Shown here piece by piece: positions 51,799 to 59,864 of a stretch of DNA of 64,000 nucleotides (the first letter of the stretch is position 1; every line of letters starts with the position of its first letter). The DNA is from Bradyrhizobium sp. CB1015 (lineage in GTDB: Bacteria > Pseudomonadota > Alphaproteobacteria > Rhizobiales > Xanthobacteraceae). The stretch spans positions 806,001 through 870,000 of the forward strand of contig NZ_CP104174.1 of the NCBI RefSeq assembly GCF_025200925.1, written 5' to 3'. The notes beneath the pieces were generated by a model. It did not search any database, was not told the DNA's origin, and worked only from the letters and a program-made list of their open reading frames with translations. Made by a program: the position numbers and the translations under genes.

Positions 51799-52629
51799 AT
51801 GACAGAGAGCAAAACCTCGCCCGCCGTCGAGGCCAGCCTGACGGCTCTCGCCGTCAGCCTGCGCGGCGTGACGAAGGTCTACGATAACGGCGTGATGGCG
51901 CTCGGCCCGTTCGACCTTGCGGTCCGCAAGGGCGAGTTCATCTCGCTGCTGGGCCCGTCCGGCTGCGGCAAGTCGACGGTGTTGCGGCTGATCGCCGAGC
52001 TCAGCGCGCCGTCATCGGGCACGGTGCGGGTGGCACGGCACGAGGGCGTGCCGCAGCCGGGCCAAGTTCTGCCAGGTCACGGCATCGGCTTCGTGTTCCA
52101 GGAGCCCACGCTGATGCCCTGGGCCAACGTCCGCGAGAACGTGCGGCTGCCGCTGAAGCTCGGCGGCGTGCCGAAGGCGGAGGGACGCGCGCGTGCCGAC
52201 GCGGCGCTGGCGAGTGTCGGCCTTGCCGATTTCGCCGACGCCTTTCCGCGCGAGCTCTCCGGCGGCATGAAGATGCGGGTGTCGCTGGCGCGTGCGCTCG
52301 TCACCGATCCCGATATCCTCCTCATGGACGAGCCGTTCGCCGCGCTCGACGAGATCACGCGCTTCCGCCTCAACAACGATCTGCTCGCGCTGTGGCGGTC
52401 CCTGCGCAAGACCGTCATCTTCGTCACCCATTCGGTGTTCGAATCGGTCTATCTGTCGCAGCGCGTCGTGGTCATGACGGCGCGGCCCGGCCGCATCCAG
52501 GCCGACATCCGCATCGAGGCGGTGGAGCCGCGGGCTGAGGAGTTTCGCACCTCGGCGGCCTATTCCGATTATTGCCGAAGAGTGTCCGCCGCGCTGGCGC
52601 CGTCCTATTCGGAGCAGTCGACGCTATGA
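51799..52629 (+). CDS. ABC transporter ATP-binding protein
   Basis: 276 residues from ATG 51799. Walker A LLGPSGCGKSTVLRLI, Q loop VFQEPTLMPWANVREN, signature LSGGMKMRVSLARAL (with KMR in place of RQR, as in some nitrate/thiamine-precursor importers), Walker B ILLMDEPFAALD and VTHSVFE. Complete and probably active. Its stop overlaps the permease start as ATGA at 52626-52629. Confidence 0.93.
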   Translation: MTESKTSPAVEASLTALAVSLRGVTKVYDNGVMALGPFDLAVRKGEFISLLGPSGCGKSTVLRLIAELSAPSSGTVRVARHEGVPQPGQVLPGHGIGFVFQEPTLMPWANVRENVRLPLKLGGVPKAEGRARADAALASVGLADFADAFPRELSGGMKMRVSLARALVTDPDILLMDEPFAALDEITRFRLNNDLLALWRSLRKTVIFVTHSVFESVYLSQRVVVMTARPGRIQADIRIEAVEPRAEEFRTSAAYSDYCRRVSAALAPSYSEQSTL

Positions 52630-53444
52630 GCGCGCAAGCTCCTGTGCCCGCAAATTCGTCCCATGCCAAACGCGCGATGCGCTTCGTGCTGCCCGTCATC
52701 GTCTTCGCAGCCGGCCTCCTTGCCTGGGAACTCGTGGTTCGCATCAGGGAGATCCCGCCTTACGTGCTGCCGGCGCCCTCGGTCATCGTGCTGACACTGA
52801 TCAAGGACTGGGCGGTGCTGTCGCAATCGCTGGCGACCACGCTTGCAACCACGCTCGAAGGTTTTGTCGCCGCCAGCATCGGCGGCATCGCGCTGGCGCT
52901 GCTGTTCAACCAGTCGAAATGGGTGGAATATTCGCTGTTCCCCTACGCCATCGTGCTCCAGGTGACGCCTGTCATCGCGATCGCGCCGCTCTTGCTGATC
53001 TATCTGGAGCAGCAGACCGCGGTGGTCGTCTGCGCCTTCATCGTCGCATTCTTCCCCGTCTTGTCCAACACCACGCTCGGGCTGAACTCGGTGGACCGCA
53101 ATTTGGCCGGCCTGTTCCAGCTCTATGGCGCATCGAAGCCGCAAACCCTGCGCTTCCTCAAGCTGCCGGCGGCGCTGCCCTATATCCTCGGCGGCCTGCG
53201 CATCGCCGGCGGCCTGTCGCTGATCGGCGCGGTCGTGGCCGAGATCGCGGCCGGAACGGCGGGCGCCGGCTCCGGGCTCGCCTACAGGATCGCCGAATCC
53301 GGCTATCGCTTGAACATACCCCGCATGTTCGCAAGCCTGCTTCTGTTGTCGCTGGCCGGGATTGTCATCTATGGGGTGCTGGCGCTAGTTTCCCACCTCG
53401 TTTTACGGCGCTGGCATGAGAGCGCGCTTGGAAAGGAAAACTGA
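52626..53444 (+). CDS. ABC transporter permease
   Basis: 272 residues with about six helices, from RFVLPVIVFAAGLLAWELVVR onward. The ATPase-contact loop is LYGASKPQTLRFLKLPAALPYILGGLRIAGG. YVLPAPSVIVLTLIKDW is a usual front motif of this importer class. It overlaps both neighbours by three or four bases (ATPase upstream, dehydrogenase downstream), so the four genes form one operon. Confidence 0.92.
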   Translation: MSAQAPVPANSSHAKRAMRFVLPVIVFAAGLLAWELVVRIREIPPYVLPAPSVIVLTLIKDWAVLSQSLATTLATTLEGFVAASIGGIALALLFNQSKWVEYSLFPYAIVLQVTPVIAIAPLLLIYLEQQTAVVVCAFIVAFFPVLSNTTLGLNSVDRNLAGLFQLYGASKPQTLRFLKLPAALPYILGGLRIAGGLSLIGAVVAEIAAGTAGAGSGLAYRIAESGYRLNIPRMFASLLLLSLAGIVIYGVLALVSHLVLRRWHESALGKEN

Positions 53445-54433
53445 TGGCTGCCGGTTCGATTTCGTCCGAAAAGATCGACCTTCTGATCTATGGGCCGGTG
53501 CGGCCGATTCTCGAGAACGGCTTTTCCGATCATTTCGTCGTGCACAAGGCGGAGACGCGCGGCGATCTCGAGCGGCTGACCCCGGCAGTCCGCGACAAGA
53601 TCCGCGGCGTCGCGGTGACCTACCACACCGTGCGCGCGGACAAGGACTCGCTATCGCAGCTGCCGAAGCTGGAGATGGTGGCGAGCTTCGGCGTCGGCTA
53701 CGACCACATCGATGCCAAATATGCCGCCGAGCACAACATCGTCGTCACCAACACGCCCGACGTCTTGACCGAGGAGGTCGCCGACGTCGCGATGGGCCTT
53801 CTGATCTCGACCTTGCGCGAGTTCATCAAGGCCGACCGCTATGTCCGCTCCGGGCTCTGGCAGACCCAGAACTATCCGCTCAGCGTTGGCTCGCTGCGCG
53901 ACCGCAAGGTCGGCATCGTCGGCATGGGCCGGATCGGCCAGGCCATCGCGCGCCGGCTCGAGGCCTCACTGGTGCCGGTGGTCTACCACTCCCGCAACCC
54001 CTCCAAGGACGTGTCCTACAAGCACTATCCCGACTTGATCGAGATGGCGAAGGCGGTCGACACGCTCGTTGTGATCGTGCCCGGCGGCGCCTCGACCAAC
54101 AAGATGATCAATGCCGAGGTGCTCAAGGCGCTCGGCCCGCGCGGCGTGCTGGTCAACGTCGCGCGCGGCTCGGTGGTCGACGAGCCCGCGCTGATCCAGG
54201 CGTTGAAGTCAGGTACCATTCTCGCCGCCGGGCTCGACGTGTTCGCGGCCGAGCCGAACGTGCCCGACGAGCTCAAGTCCATGCAGAACGTCGTGCTGCT
54301 GCCGCATATCGGCTCGGCCTCGGTGGTGACGCGCAACGCCATGGACCAGCTCGTGGTCGACAATCTCAAGGCCTGGTTCGCCGGCAAGGCGCCGCTGACG
54401 CCGGTTGCGGAAACGCCGGTCAAGGGGCGCTGA
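53444..54433 (+). CDS. D-2-hydroxyacid dehydrogenase (GhrB/HPR type)
   Basis: 329 residues. The NAD(P)-binding motif is VGIVGMGRIGQAIARRLEAS (about 150-169), with the substrate-binding SFGVGYDHIDAKYAAEH (about 82-98), the catalytic Arg in VNVARGSVVDE, Glu in DVFAAEPNVP and His in LPHIGSAS. The set is complete for reduction of glyoxylate or hydroxypyruvate or related 2-oxo acids. It overlaps the permease gene and the inhibitor gene, so it shares the importer operon; the imported compound may end in a 2-oxo acid. Confidence 0.92.
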   Translation: MAAGSISSEKIDLLIYGPVRPILENGFSDHFVVHKAETRGDLERLTPAVRDKIRGVAVTYHTVRADKDSLSQLPKLEMVASFGVGYDHIDAKYAAEHNIVVTNTPDVLTEEVADVAMGLLISTLREFIKADRYVRSGLWQTQNYPLSVGSLRDRKVGIVGMGRIGQAIARRLEASLVPVVYHSRNPSKDVSYKHYPDLIEMAKAVDTLVVIVPGGASTNKMINAEVLKALGPRGVLVNVARGSVVDEPALIQALKSGTILAAGLDVFAAEPNVPDELKSMQNVVLLPHIGSASVVTRNAMDQLVVDNLKAWFAGKAPLTPVAETPVKGR

Positions 54434-55125
54434 TGATCGCTCTTCGCCTTCTCGCATCCGCCGTCGCAGCCTGCCTGGCCGCGGTCGGCGTCGCGCATGC
54501 GCAGGATGCGACGAGCCTGAAGAAGCAGATGCCCGGACAATGGGAGCTCTCGACCACCGAGCGCAGCAAGACCTGCGTCGTCACGCTCAAGGGTGACGCG
54601 GCGGGGCAGGGATACAAGCTGGAGCTGGAGCCTGCCTGCAAGACCGCGCTGCCTTTTACCAAGGACATCGTCGCCTGGAGCGTGAAGGGCCTCGACATCG
54701 TGCGCCTGCAGGATGCGACCGGCGAAGCCGTGATCGACTTCACCGAGGTCGAGGCCGGCATCTTCGAGGGCTTGCGCCAGGGCGAGGGCGTCTACATCCT
54801 GCAGGACCTCGCCGCCGCGCGCTCGATGGCCAAGTCGATGGACCAGATGATCGGGGACTGGTCGATGGTGCGCGGCAACGGCCAGCCGATCTGCGGACTG
54901 ACGCTGACCAACACCGAAGCGGGCCCGGATAATTTCCAGGTCTTCCTCAAGCCGAAATGCGACGCCACGATCGCGCAGTTCAACCCGACGCAATGGCGGC
55001 TCGAGCGCGGCCAGATCATCCTGATGTCGAAATCAGGCGACGCCTGGCAGTTCGAGGCCGACGACAACGCGCAGTGGCGCCGCGTCCCCGACACCGCCGA
55101 TCCCCTGATCATGCTGCGTCAGTAG
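54433..55125 (+). CDS. Exported protein with two AprI/Inh-type inhibitor domains
   Basis: 230 residues from ATG 54433, overlapping the dehydrogenase stop by one base. A signal peptide ends VAHAQ. Two copies of the Inh fold follow, at about 28-125 and 136-225: each has a QW/DW opening (MPGQWELS, MIGDWSMV), a Cys pair (CVVTLKG...PACK; CGLTLTN...PKCD) and a hydrophobic SVKGLDIVRL or MSKSGDAWQF end strand. In Pseudomonas and Erwinia a single Inh domain blocks a secreted serralysin-type metalloprotease in the periplasm. No such protease is next door, so the target is unknown. Confidence 0.75.
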   Translation: MIALRLLASAVAACLAAVGVAHAQDATSLKKQMPGQWELSTTERSKTCVVTLKGDAAGQGYKLELEPACKTALPFTKDIVAWSVKGLDIVRLQDATGEAVIDFTEVEAGIFEGLRQGEGVYILQDLAAARSMAKSMDQMIGDWSMVRGNGQPICGLTLTNTEAGPDNFQVFLKPKCDATIAQFNPTQWRLERGQIILMSKSGDAWQFEADDNAQWRRVPDTADPLIMLRQ

Positions 55126-55227
55126 GTGGCCCGACATTCGTTGCCGCCGAGTGGCGCCACGCGAAAGCGGAACCTGCAGACCGGGCATCTCGTTGACTGA
55201 CGAGGTAATTTCGTCGGGAGATCCGGC

Positions 55228-55602
55228 ATGGCCAAGCGCGTCCTCGCGATCGGCATCGAACCCGGCAATGCCGACTACAGCGCATTCCCGCAGCTGACGC
55301 CGGAGCTCGTGCGCGACTACATCGAGGCGCAGCTGTTGCGCCTGCGCGATCTCGGCTTCGAGGTCACGAGCTGCCTGATCGATCTCGATGTCACCGCCGA
55401 AGCCGGCGTGGTCGCGGCGCTGCGCGAGGAGCGCTTCGACTGCATCGTGATCGGCGCCGGCCTGCGCGAGCCCAAGGAGCGCCTGCTGCTATTCGAGAAG
55501 GTGCTCAACCTCGTTCATCGTTTGGCGCCGGATGCCGCGATCTGCTTCAACAGCACGCCTGCCGACACCGCCGAGGCGGTGCAGCGCTGGGTGGAGCCCT
55601 GA
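55228..55602 (+). CDS. Small Rossmann-like protein, unknown
   Basis: 124 residues, start ATG 55228 with GGGAGATCC nine bases upstream. The pattern is beta-alpha: KRVLAIGIEP, then a long helix VRDYIEAQLLRLRDLGFEV, CLIDLD, a helix, FDCIVIGAGL, and a helical end. This resembles a receiver- or flavodoxin-like half without catalytic residues. I know no name for it. It is 102 bases after the inhibitor gene, so it may stand alone. Confidence 0.65.
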   Translation: MAKRVLAIGIEPGNADYSAFPQLTPELVRDYIEAQLLRLRDLGFEVTSCLIDLDVTAEAGVVAALREERFDCIVIGAGLREPKERLLLFEKVLNLVHRLAPDAAICFNSTPADTAEAVQRWVEP

Positions 55603-55718
55603 CGGGACGGGCCCGGGCCGGCCAAGAACCGCTGATTTTGGAATTCGGTCGGATTTCGAACTTTTTCTCCGTCTCGAGCGACCAAGACGGAATGGTTCAA
55701 ACTCGATCGGGTTTTGAC

Positions 55719-56423
55719 ATGAAATTCGTTGCCCTGGCCTTTTCGTGCCTTCTGCTTGTCGCGATGCCCGCCAGCGCGAATGACACCCGCACCTTCAATG
55801 CGATGGTCGCGCTGGCCAATCGCGGCGATGCGGAGGCGCAATATCATGTCGGCATGATGCACAACAACGGCATCGGCACACCGCAGGATCTCAGCCAGGC
55901 ATTCGAGTGGTTTCAGAAATCGGCTGCGGCCAATGATCCGCTCGGCGCCTATAAGCTCGGCTGTTATTATGACGGGCAGGGCGTGGGCATCGTCGCAACG
56001 GATCCGGATCAGGCATTGAAGTACAAGCTTGTTTCTGCCAAGGCCGGTTACGCGCGTGCTCAGCACGATGTCGCTCTCATGTATGACCGGCAAGGGAATT
56101 CGGAAGAAGCGCTGAAATGGTGGAAGATGGCGAGCGACCAGGGCCTCCCTAGCGCCCTCTTCAGCCTGTCCCGCGCATATTCTGCAGGAAAGGGAACGCC
56201 GAAGGATCTGTCCCTGTCATATGCCTATTTCAAGCTCTCGAAGGTGGCGCCGGCCAAGAATGTCAACGAGATGGCTTCCATGTTGTCCAAGCCGGAGCTG
56301 GAGAAGGCCGAGAAACTGGTTGCCGAATGGAAACCGCAACCGACCGCTCTGACGCTGAAGGCCTTCGCCGGCATCACAGCCGCAGAAGACCACTTGAAAG
56401 CCGCCAAGAACCAGGCGTTCTGA
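55719..56423 (+). CDS. Exported Sel1-repeat protein
   Basis: 234 residues from ATG 55719. Signal peptide ends PASAN (about residue 20). Four or five Sel1-like repeats follow, including GDAEAQYHVGMMHNNGIGTPQDLSQAFEWFQKSAA and ALFSLSRAYSAGKGTPKDLSLSYAYFKLS. Sel1 solenoids bind partner proteins in the periplasm, often linked to envelope assembly or symbiosis. It is convergent with radC. No partner is obvious from the neighbours. Confidence 0.85.
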   Translation: MKFVALAFSCLLLVAMPASANDTRTFNAMVALANRGDAEAQYHVGMMHNNGIGTPQDLSQAFEWFQKSAAANDPLGAYKLGCYYDGQGVGIVATDPDQALKYKLVSAKAGYARAQHDVALMYDRQGNSEEALKWWKMASDQGLPSALFSLSRAYSAGKGTPKDLSLSYAYFKLSKVAPAKNVNEMASMLSKPELEKAEKLVAEWKPQPTALTLKAFAGITAAEDHLKAAKNQAF

Positions 56424-56429
56424 TTTGAC

Positions 56430-57143
56430 CTAGATCAGTCGCAGCCCGCGCAGGCTCGCGTGCCCGTTCTTGCCGACGATGATGTGATCGTGCACGGCGA
56501 TCCCCAGCGGTTTTGCGATGTCGATGATCGCCTTGGTCATCTGGATGTCGGCCTGCGAGGGCGAGGGATCGCCGCTAGGGTGATTATGCACCAGGATCAA
56601 GGCGGTCGCTGATAATTCCAGCGCGCGCTTGATCACCTCGCGCGGATAGACCGGAGTGTGGTCGACCGTGCCGGTCTGCTGCACCTCGTCGGCGATTAGC
56701 TGGTTGCGCTTGTCCAGGAACAGCAGGCGGAATTGCTCCTTGTCGGCAAACGCCATGCTGGTGCGGCAATAGGCGATCACCTCGTTCCACGATGACAGCG
56801 CGTTGCGGCTGTTGACCTCGCCCTTGGCGATGCGATGCGCCGCCGCGGCGATCAGCTTGAGCTGGTTGATCGCGGACTCGCCGACCCCCTCGACCTCGCG
56901 CAAGCGCGCCACCGGCGCATGCACGACCTCGGCGAACGAGCCGAAGGTCTTGATCAGCGTCTTGGCGAGCGGCTTGGTGTCGCGCCGCGGCAGCGCGGCA
57001 AACAGCGCCATCTCCAGCAATTCGTAATCGCTCAGTGCATCCGCGCCCGCGCTGTAGAAGCGCTCGCGCAGCCGCTCGCGATGGCCGAGATAGTGCGGCG
57101 CGTCCTCGGGCTTGCTCTTGTCGTGGTCAGTCTTGGCGGGCAT
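56430..57143 (-). CDS. radC: RadC-family JAB/MPN-domain protein
   Basis: 237 residues. A helix-hairpin-helix segment near 79-90 ([17 protein letters not shown]) is followed by a RadC/JAB domain with the metal motif [14 protein letters not shown] and its partner Glu/His residues. The old repair role is doubtful; the fold is a metallopeptidase type. In alphaproteobacteria this gene usually sits beside map. Here a DMT-transporter gene and an AdaA-like gene lie between the two. Confidence 0.92.
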   Translation of the reverse strand: MPAKTDHDKSKPEDAPHYLGHRERLRERFYSAGADALSDYELLEMALFAALPRRDTKPLAKTLIKTFGSFAEVVHAPVARLREVEGVGESAINQLKLIAAAAHRIAKGEVNSRNALSSWNEVIAYCRTSMAFADKEQFRLLFLDKRNQLIADEVQQTGTVDHTPVYPREVIKRALELSATALILVHNHPSGDPSPSQADIQMTKAIIDIAKPLGIAVHDHIIVGKNGHASLRGLRLI

Positions 57144-57198
57144 CGGCCGCCAGCATTGCCTTGCCGATGGATTTTTTCAACCGGCAATTGCACTGCTC

Positions 57199-58119
57199 TC
57201 AGGGCTTCCGCATGGGAGCTGTTATGGCCATTACGCCGATGACGATGAGCATCATGCCGGCCAGCATCGACCAGGTGAAGCTTTCGCCAAGGAGCGTGGT
57301 CCCAAGCGCCACGGCGAAGCCTGCGCGCAGGTAGCTGCCGCTGGTCGTGCCGAGCGGGCCAAGTGTATGGATCAGGCGGAAATAGATCACCATGGCGAGC
57401 GCGGTGCAGACGATCGCAAGGCCGAGCACCGCCGTGATCGCCTGCGTCGTCGGCGCCAGCGTCCCGGGCCGATCGAGGACGGCGGCGATGGGCAGCATCA
57501 ACGCCGCGGCGCAGCTCATCGCCCCGGCTGCCGTGACGATCGCGGGAAGGCCCGCGAACCGCTGCCCCCAGATCGGTGCGAGCGCATAGCAGAAGCTCGC
57601 AGCCAGGACGGCGGCCTGCGCCAGCGGCGCGGCGGTGCCGATCCCCGAAGGCGCGTCAACCCCCATGGTCAGGGCGACGCCGGCGAGGCCCAGCGCAACA
57701 CCGATGATCTTGCGGCGGCTGACCGTCTCTCGTCCACGTCCGGTCGACATCGCGATCGCAAGCACGAACATCGGCGGGGTCGCATTGAGCACGCCGGCGA
57801 GGCCGCTTGTGATATGCACCTCACCCCAACTGATCAGGGTGAAGGGCAGCGCGCTTTGCAGCAGCCCTTGCACGACGAAAGCCGCCCACACCGGCCCTTG
57901 GCGCGGCAGGGCGTGCCCCTGCGCGAGAGCGATCATGATCAAGAGAGCAGCCGCGATCGTCACCCGCGCGGCGACCATCGTGAAGGGCGGAATCGTCGGA
58001 AGCGCGACCTTGATGAGCGTGAATGAGCCGCCCCAGATCAGGGAGAGAAGCAGCAGGAGTCCGATCTCGAACGCGAGGCGGGTGTGCCGTGATGTGGTCT
58101 GTTGCGCTTGCGTGCTCAT
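57199..58119 (-). CDS. EamA/DMT-superfamily exporter
   Basis: 306 residues from ATG 58119 with GGGAG eight bases upstream. Ten membrane helices in two EamA repeats: LLLLLSLIWGGSFTLIKVALPTIPPFTMVAARV near the start and GPLGTTSGSYLRAGFAVALGTTLLGESF in the second half. It exports metabolites, amino acids or drugs by exchange with H+. It is divergent from the AdaA-like gene across 131 bases, so it may be controlled by the same region. Confidence 0.9.
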   Translation of the reverse strand: MSTQAQQTTSRHTRLAFEIGLLLLLSLIWGGSFTLIKVALPTIPPFTMVAARVTIAAALLIMIALAQGHALPRQGPVWAAFVVQGLLQSALPFTLISWGEVHITSGLAGVLNATPPMFVLAIAMSTGRGRETVSRRKIIGVALGLAGVALTMGVDAPSGIGTAAPLAQAAVLAASFCYALAPIWGQRFAGLPAIVTAAGAMSCAAALMLPIAAVLDRPGTLAPTTQAITAVLGLAIVCTALAMVIYFRLIHTLGPLGTTSGSYLRAGFAVALGTTLLGESFTWSMLAGMMLIVIGVMAITAPMRKP

Positions 58120-58250
58120 GCGATCTGCTCCCGGATCTATCGCCACCATGATCCGGAGCGGCGCTGCAGGCTGGCTGGATTCGGACCTCGTCGCCCGGTC
58201 GAGTCCGATTTCGGCTACTCGGCGGGGCGCCATGAAATTAGGATTGCGTC

Positions 58251-58847
58251 ATGATGACAGGCTCGGCACACCGGCAGACGCTGCCACCGCATCTCGACTG
58301 GGATACCTGCGATCGGGCGAGGCTGGCGCGCGCGCGCGCCTTCGACGGCCTGTTCTTCTCAGGCGTCCGCTCGACGCGGATTTATTGCCGGCCGGTGTGT
58401 CCCGTTCGTCCCGCGCGCTCCGAAAACGTCACCTTCTATCCGACCGCGGCCGCCGCCGAGCGGGCCGGCTTTCGCCCGTGCCTGCGCTGCCGGCCCGAAA
58501 CCGCGCCGGGGTCGCCGGCCTGGATGGGGACGGCGACCACGGTCGCCCGCGGCATGCGCCTGATCAATGACGGCTTTCTCGATCGCGCGACCATGGTGGA
58601 GCTTGCAGAAGTCCTGGGCGTCGGGCCGCGTCACCTGCTCCGCCTGTTCATGCGCCACGCCGGCGCAAGCCCGAGCGAGATCGCGGCGACCCGCCGCGTG
58701 CAAGAAGCGAAGCGGCTGATCGACCAGACCGAGATGAGTTTGGCGGAGATTGCGTTTGCGGCCGGCTTCGGCAGCATCCGCCGCTTCAACGACGCCTTTG
58801 CTGCGACCTACAAGCGGCCGCCATCGTCATTCCGCCGCCGGCGCTAA
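58251..58847 (+). CDS. AdaA-like methylphosphotriester-DNA repair regulator (Ada N-domain plus AraC HTH)
   Basis: 198 residues. The Ada zinc-binding domain is intact: Cys46, Cys50, Cys77 and Cys80 in YCRPVC and FRPCLRCRPE; Cys46 corresponds to the methyl-accepting Cys38 of E. coli Ada. An AraC-type HTH covers the C-terminal 100 residues (LAEIAFAAGFGSIRRFNDAFAATYKRPPSSFRR). The O6-methylguanine transferase and AlkA domains of longer proteins are absent, as in B. subtilis AdaA. It would sense methylated phosphates and activate repair genes; its targets here are unknown. Confidence 0.9.
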   Translation: MMTGSAHRQTLPPHLDWDTCDRARLARARAFDGLFFSGVRSTRIYCRPVCPVRPARSENVTFYPTAAAAERAGFRPCLRCRPETAPGSPAWMGTATTVARGMRLINDGFLDRATMVELAEVLGVGPRHLLRLFMRHAGASPSEIAATRRVQEAKRLIDQTEMSLAEIAFAAGFGSIRRFNDAFAATYKRPPSSFRRRR

Positions 58848-58857
58848 GACAAAGCGA

Positions 58858-59679
58858 TCAGGCGCCGATCTGCTTCTCGCCGTGCCGCTCCGAGAGCGTG
58901 AAGATCTCGACGCCGGTCGCGGTGACACCGACCGAGTGCTCGAACTGCGCCGACAGCGAGCGGTCGCGGGTGACCGCGGTCCAGCCGTCGGACAGGATCT
59001 TCACATGCGGCTTGCCGAGATTGATCATCGGCTCGATGGTGAAGAACATGCCGGGCTTGAGCTGCACGCCCTCGCCGGGCCGGCCGATATGGATGATGTT
59101 CGGCTCGTCGTGGAACATGCGCCCCAGGCCATGGCCGCAGAAATCGCGCACCACACTCATGCCTTGCGGCTCGACGAAGCTCTGGATGGCATGGCCGATG
59201 TCGCCGGTGGTGGCGCCGGGCTTCACCGCCGCGATGCCGCGCATCATCGCTTCATAGGTCACCTCGATCAGCCGCTCCGCCTTTCGCGCGATCGGGCCGA
59301 TCGCATACATCCGGCTGGAATCGCCATACCAGCCGTCGACGATGAAGGTGACGTCGATGTTGACGATGTCGCCTTCCTTCAGCGGGCGGTCGCCGGGCAT
59401 GCCGTGGCAGACCACGTGGTTGAGGGAGGTGCAGGTCGAGTAGCGGTAGCCGCGATACATCAGCGTCGCCGGATAGGCGCCATGGCTGAAGGCGAAGTCG
59501 CGGACGAATTCGTCGATTCTGGAGGTCGGCACGCCGGGCCCGACGATGTCGGTGAGCTCGTCCAGGCACTTGGCAACCAGCGCGCCCGCCTTGCGCATGC
59601 CGGCAAAGGCGGCCGGCCCATGCAGCTTGATCTGTCCGGTCTTGCGCAGGGAGGTCTCGGTGGCGTCGACGTAGCTCAT
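58858..59679 (-). CDS. map: Methionine aminopeptidase
   Basis: 273 residues. All five metal ligands can be placed: Asp in VNIDVTFIVD, Asp in GWYGDSSR, His in FCGHGLGRMFHDEP, Glu in FTIEPMI and Glu in AQFEHSV; His in the NHVVCHG segment completes the site. The type I fold starts with KLHGPAAFAGMRKAGAL. It removes the initiator Met from new proteins. The stop is close to the AdaA-like gene (convergent). It reads away from radC, 1.7 kb off. Confidence 0.95.
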   Translation of the reverse strand: MSYVDATETSLRKTGQIKLHGPAAFAGMRKAGALVAKCLDELTDIVGPGVPTSRIDEFVRDFAFSHGAYPATLMYRGYRYSTCTSLNHVVCHGMPGDRPLKEGDIVNIDVTFIVDGWYGDSSRMYAIGPIARKAERLIEVTYEAMMRGIAAVKPGATTGDIGHAIQSFVEPQGMSVVRDFCGHGLGRMFHDEPNIIHIGRPGEGVQLKPGMFFTIEPMINLGKPHVKILSDGWTAVTRDRSLSAQFEHSVGVTATGVEIFTLSERHGEKQIGA

Positions 59680-59864
59680 GCGTGGGCGGTCTTTTCGGGC
59701 TGATCTCGATTTCGATGGAAAGGCTTGATTTCAGGCCCCAATTTAATGATTGGCGGCCTTCATGCAAGCCGAGGCAGAGCGTTTTCGAGCGAAGTGGCTA
59801 CCGGTTCGCGTGAAGAAAGCGCGTCAAAACAAGAGCCTTACCGACCTTCGGTTGCGAAAACGTC

